Source of the DNA: Humimonas sp964465015
Lineage (GTDB): Bacteria; Gemmatimonadota; Gemmatimonadetes; Palauibacterales; Palauibacteraceae
Length of the DNA: 15,976 bases
Assembly (NCBI GenBank): GCA_964465015.1
Contig: CAYXHP010000082.1
Coordinates: forward strand, 1 to 15,976
Direction of reading: 5' to 3'
Within the stretch, counting starts at the first letter, position 1, and each line of letters begins with the position of its first letter. Below the pieces are notes generated by a model. The model was not told where the DNA came from, ran no database searches, and was given only the letters and a program-made list of their open reading frames with translations. This document shows, piece by piece, positions 15,870-15,976 of the stretch. Position numbers and translations under genes: made by a program.

Positions 15870-15976
15870 CTCGCTGTGCACGCGTCCCGTAGGATGTGCG
15901 CCTCGTATTCGTCGCGGAACTTGTCGAGGGACGACTTCAAGGGAAAGACGACACTGTCGGCCAGCACGCAGATCGT
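15866..15976 (-). CDS. nuoF: NADH-quinone oxidoreductase subunit F, C-terminal 36 residues only (cut by window edge)
   Basis: I read the minus strand from the right edge and found an open frame of 36 codons ending in TGA at 15866-15868. It reads TICVLADSVVFPLKSSLDKF, then RDEYEAHI and a short tail. This matches the conserved end of the FMN- and NADH-binding NuoF subunit, whose usual form is TICALGDAAAWPVQS...HFRDEFE, just after the last cluster N3 cysteine region. The stop overlaps the nuoG ATG by four bases. The identification rests on this short tail and on gene order; the start lies outside the window. Confidence 0.9.
   Translation of the reverse strand, partial: TICVLADSVVFPLKSSLDKFRDEYEAHILRDACTAR

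Noticed and set aside
1..15976. A hidden undescribed system, CRISPR array, mobile element, tRNA or rRNA
   Set aside because: Nearly every base belongs to recognisable core genes. I saw no spaced direct repeats, terminal inverted repeats, transposase or integrase motifs, or tRNA-like cloverleaf, and base composition looks uniform.

Overview
This is a dense, strictly one-directional stretch of bacterial chromosome. Every gene I can support reads on the minus strand, so biological order runs from right to left. The sequence is very GC-rich by eye, gaps are tiny, starts and stops overlap, and GTG starts are common. The protein repertoire is that of a free-living, respiring heterotroph: complex I, a TCA-cycle enzyme and sugar-phosphate metabolism. 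The NuoI and UPF0182 sequences, with the high GC, make me lean towards Gemmatimonadota or another high-GC non-actinobacterial phylum. That is inference from general resemblance, not from a search.

Region 1 (15976 down to 6367) is the distal part of a 14-subunit type complex I operon in canonical order: nuoF (last 36 codons only), nuoG, nuoH, nuoI, nuoJ, nuoK, nuoL, nuoM and nuoN. It covers the end of the NADH-oxidising module, the Fe-S wire (NuoG, NuoI) and the membrane arm with its three antiporter-like subunits (NuoL, M, N). Joints are ATGA or GTGA overlaps or gaps of a few bases, apart from 48 bases before nuoI. nuoK and nuoN have strong Shine-Dalgarno sequences in front of GTG starts. A GC-rich stem-loop starts on the last base of the nuoN stop codon.

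Region 2 (6297 down to 1190) holds a phosphomannomutase/phosphoglucomutase, a 906-residue UPF0182-family membrane protein of unknown function, and a carbamate kinase. The last two are joined by an ATGA overlap. A UUCG-capped stem-loop begins on the last base of the carbamate kinase stop codon.

Region 3 (1114 down to 1) is sucC, succinyl-CoA ligase beta subunit, cut by the window edge about 15 residues before its expected end.

The joints support three translational blocks, nuo / pmm-UPF0182-arcC / sucC, separated by gaps of 69 and 75 bases that each contain a stem-loop. I see no AT-rich promoter in either gap, so read-through transcription is possible. I found no RNA gene, CRISPR array, insertion sequence or other mobile element, and no gap over 300 bases. 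The region is essentially core metabolism and I do not see an undescribed multi-gene system. The best second-look items are the compact NuoG that keeps the N7 cluster motif, the C-terminal extensions on NuoH, NuoM and NuoN, the UPF0182 protein coupled to an orphan carbamate kinase, and the two stop-codon-anchored stem-loops.
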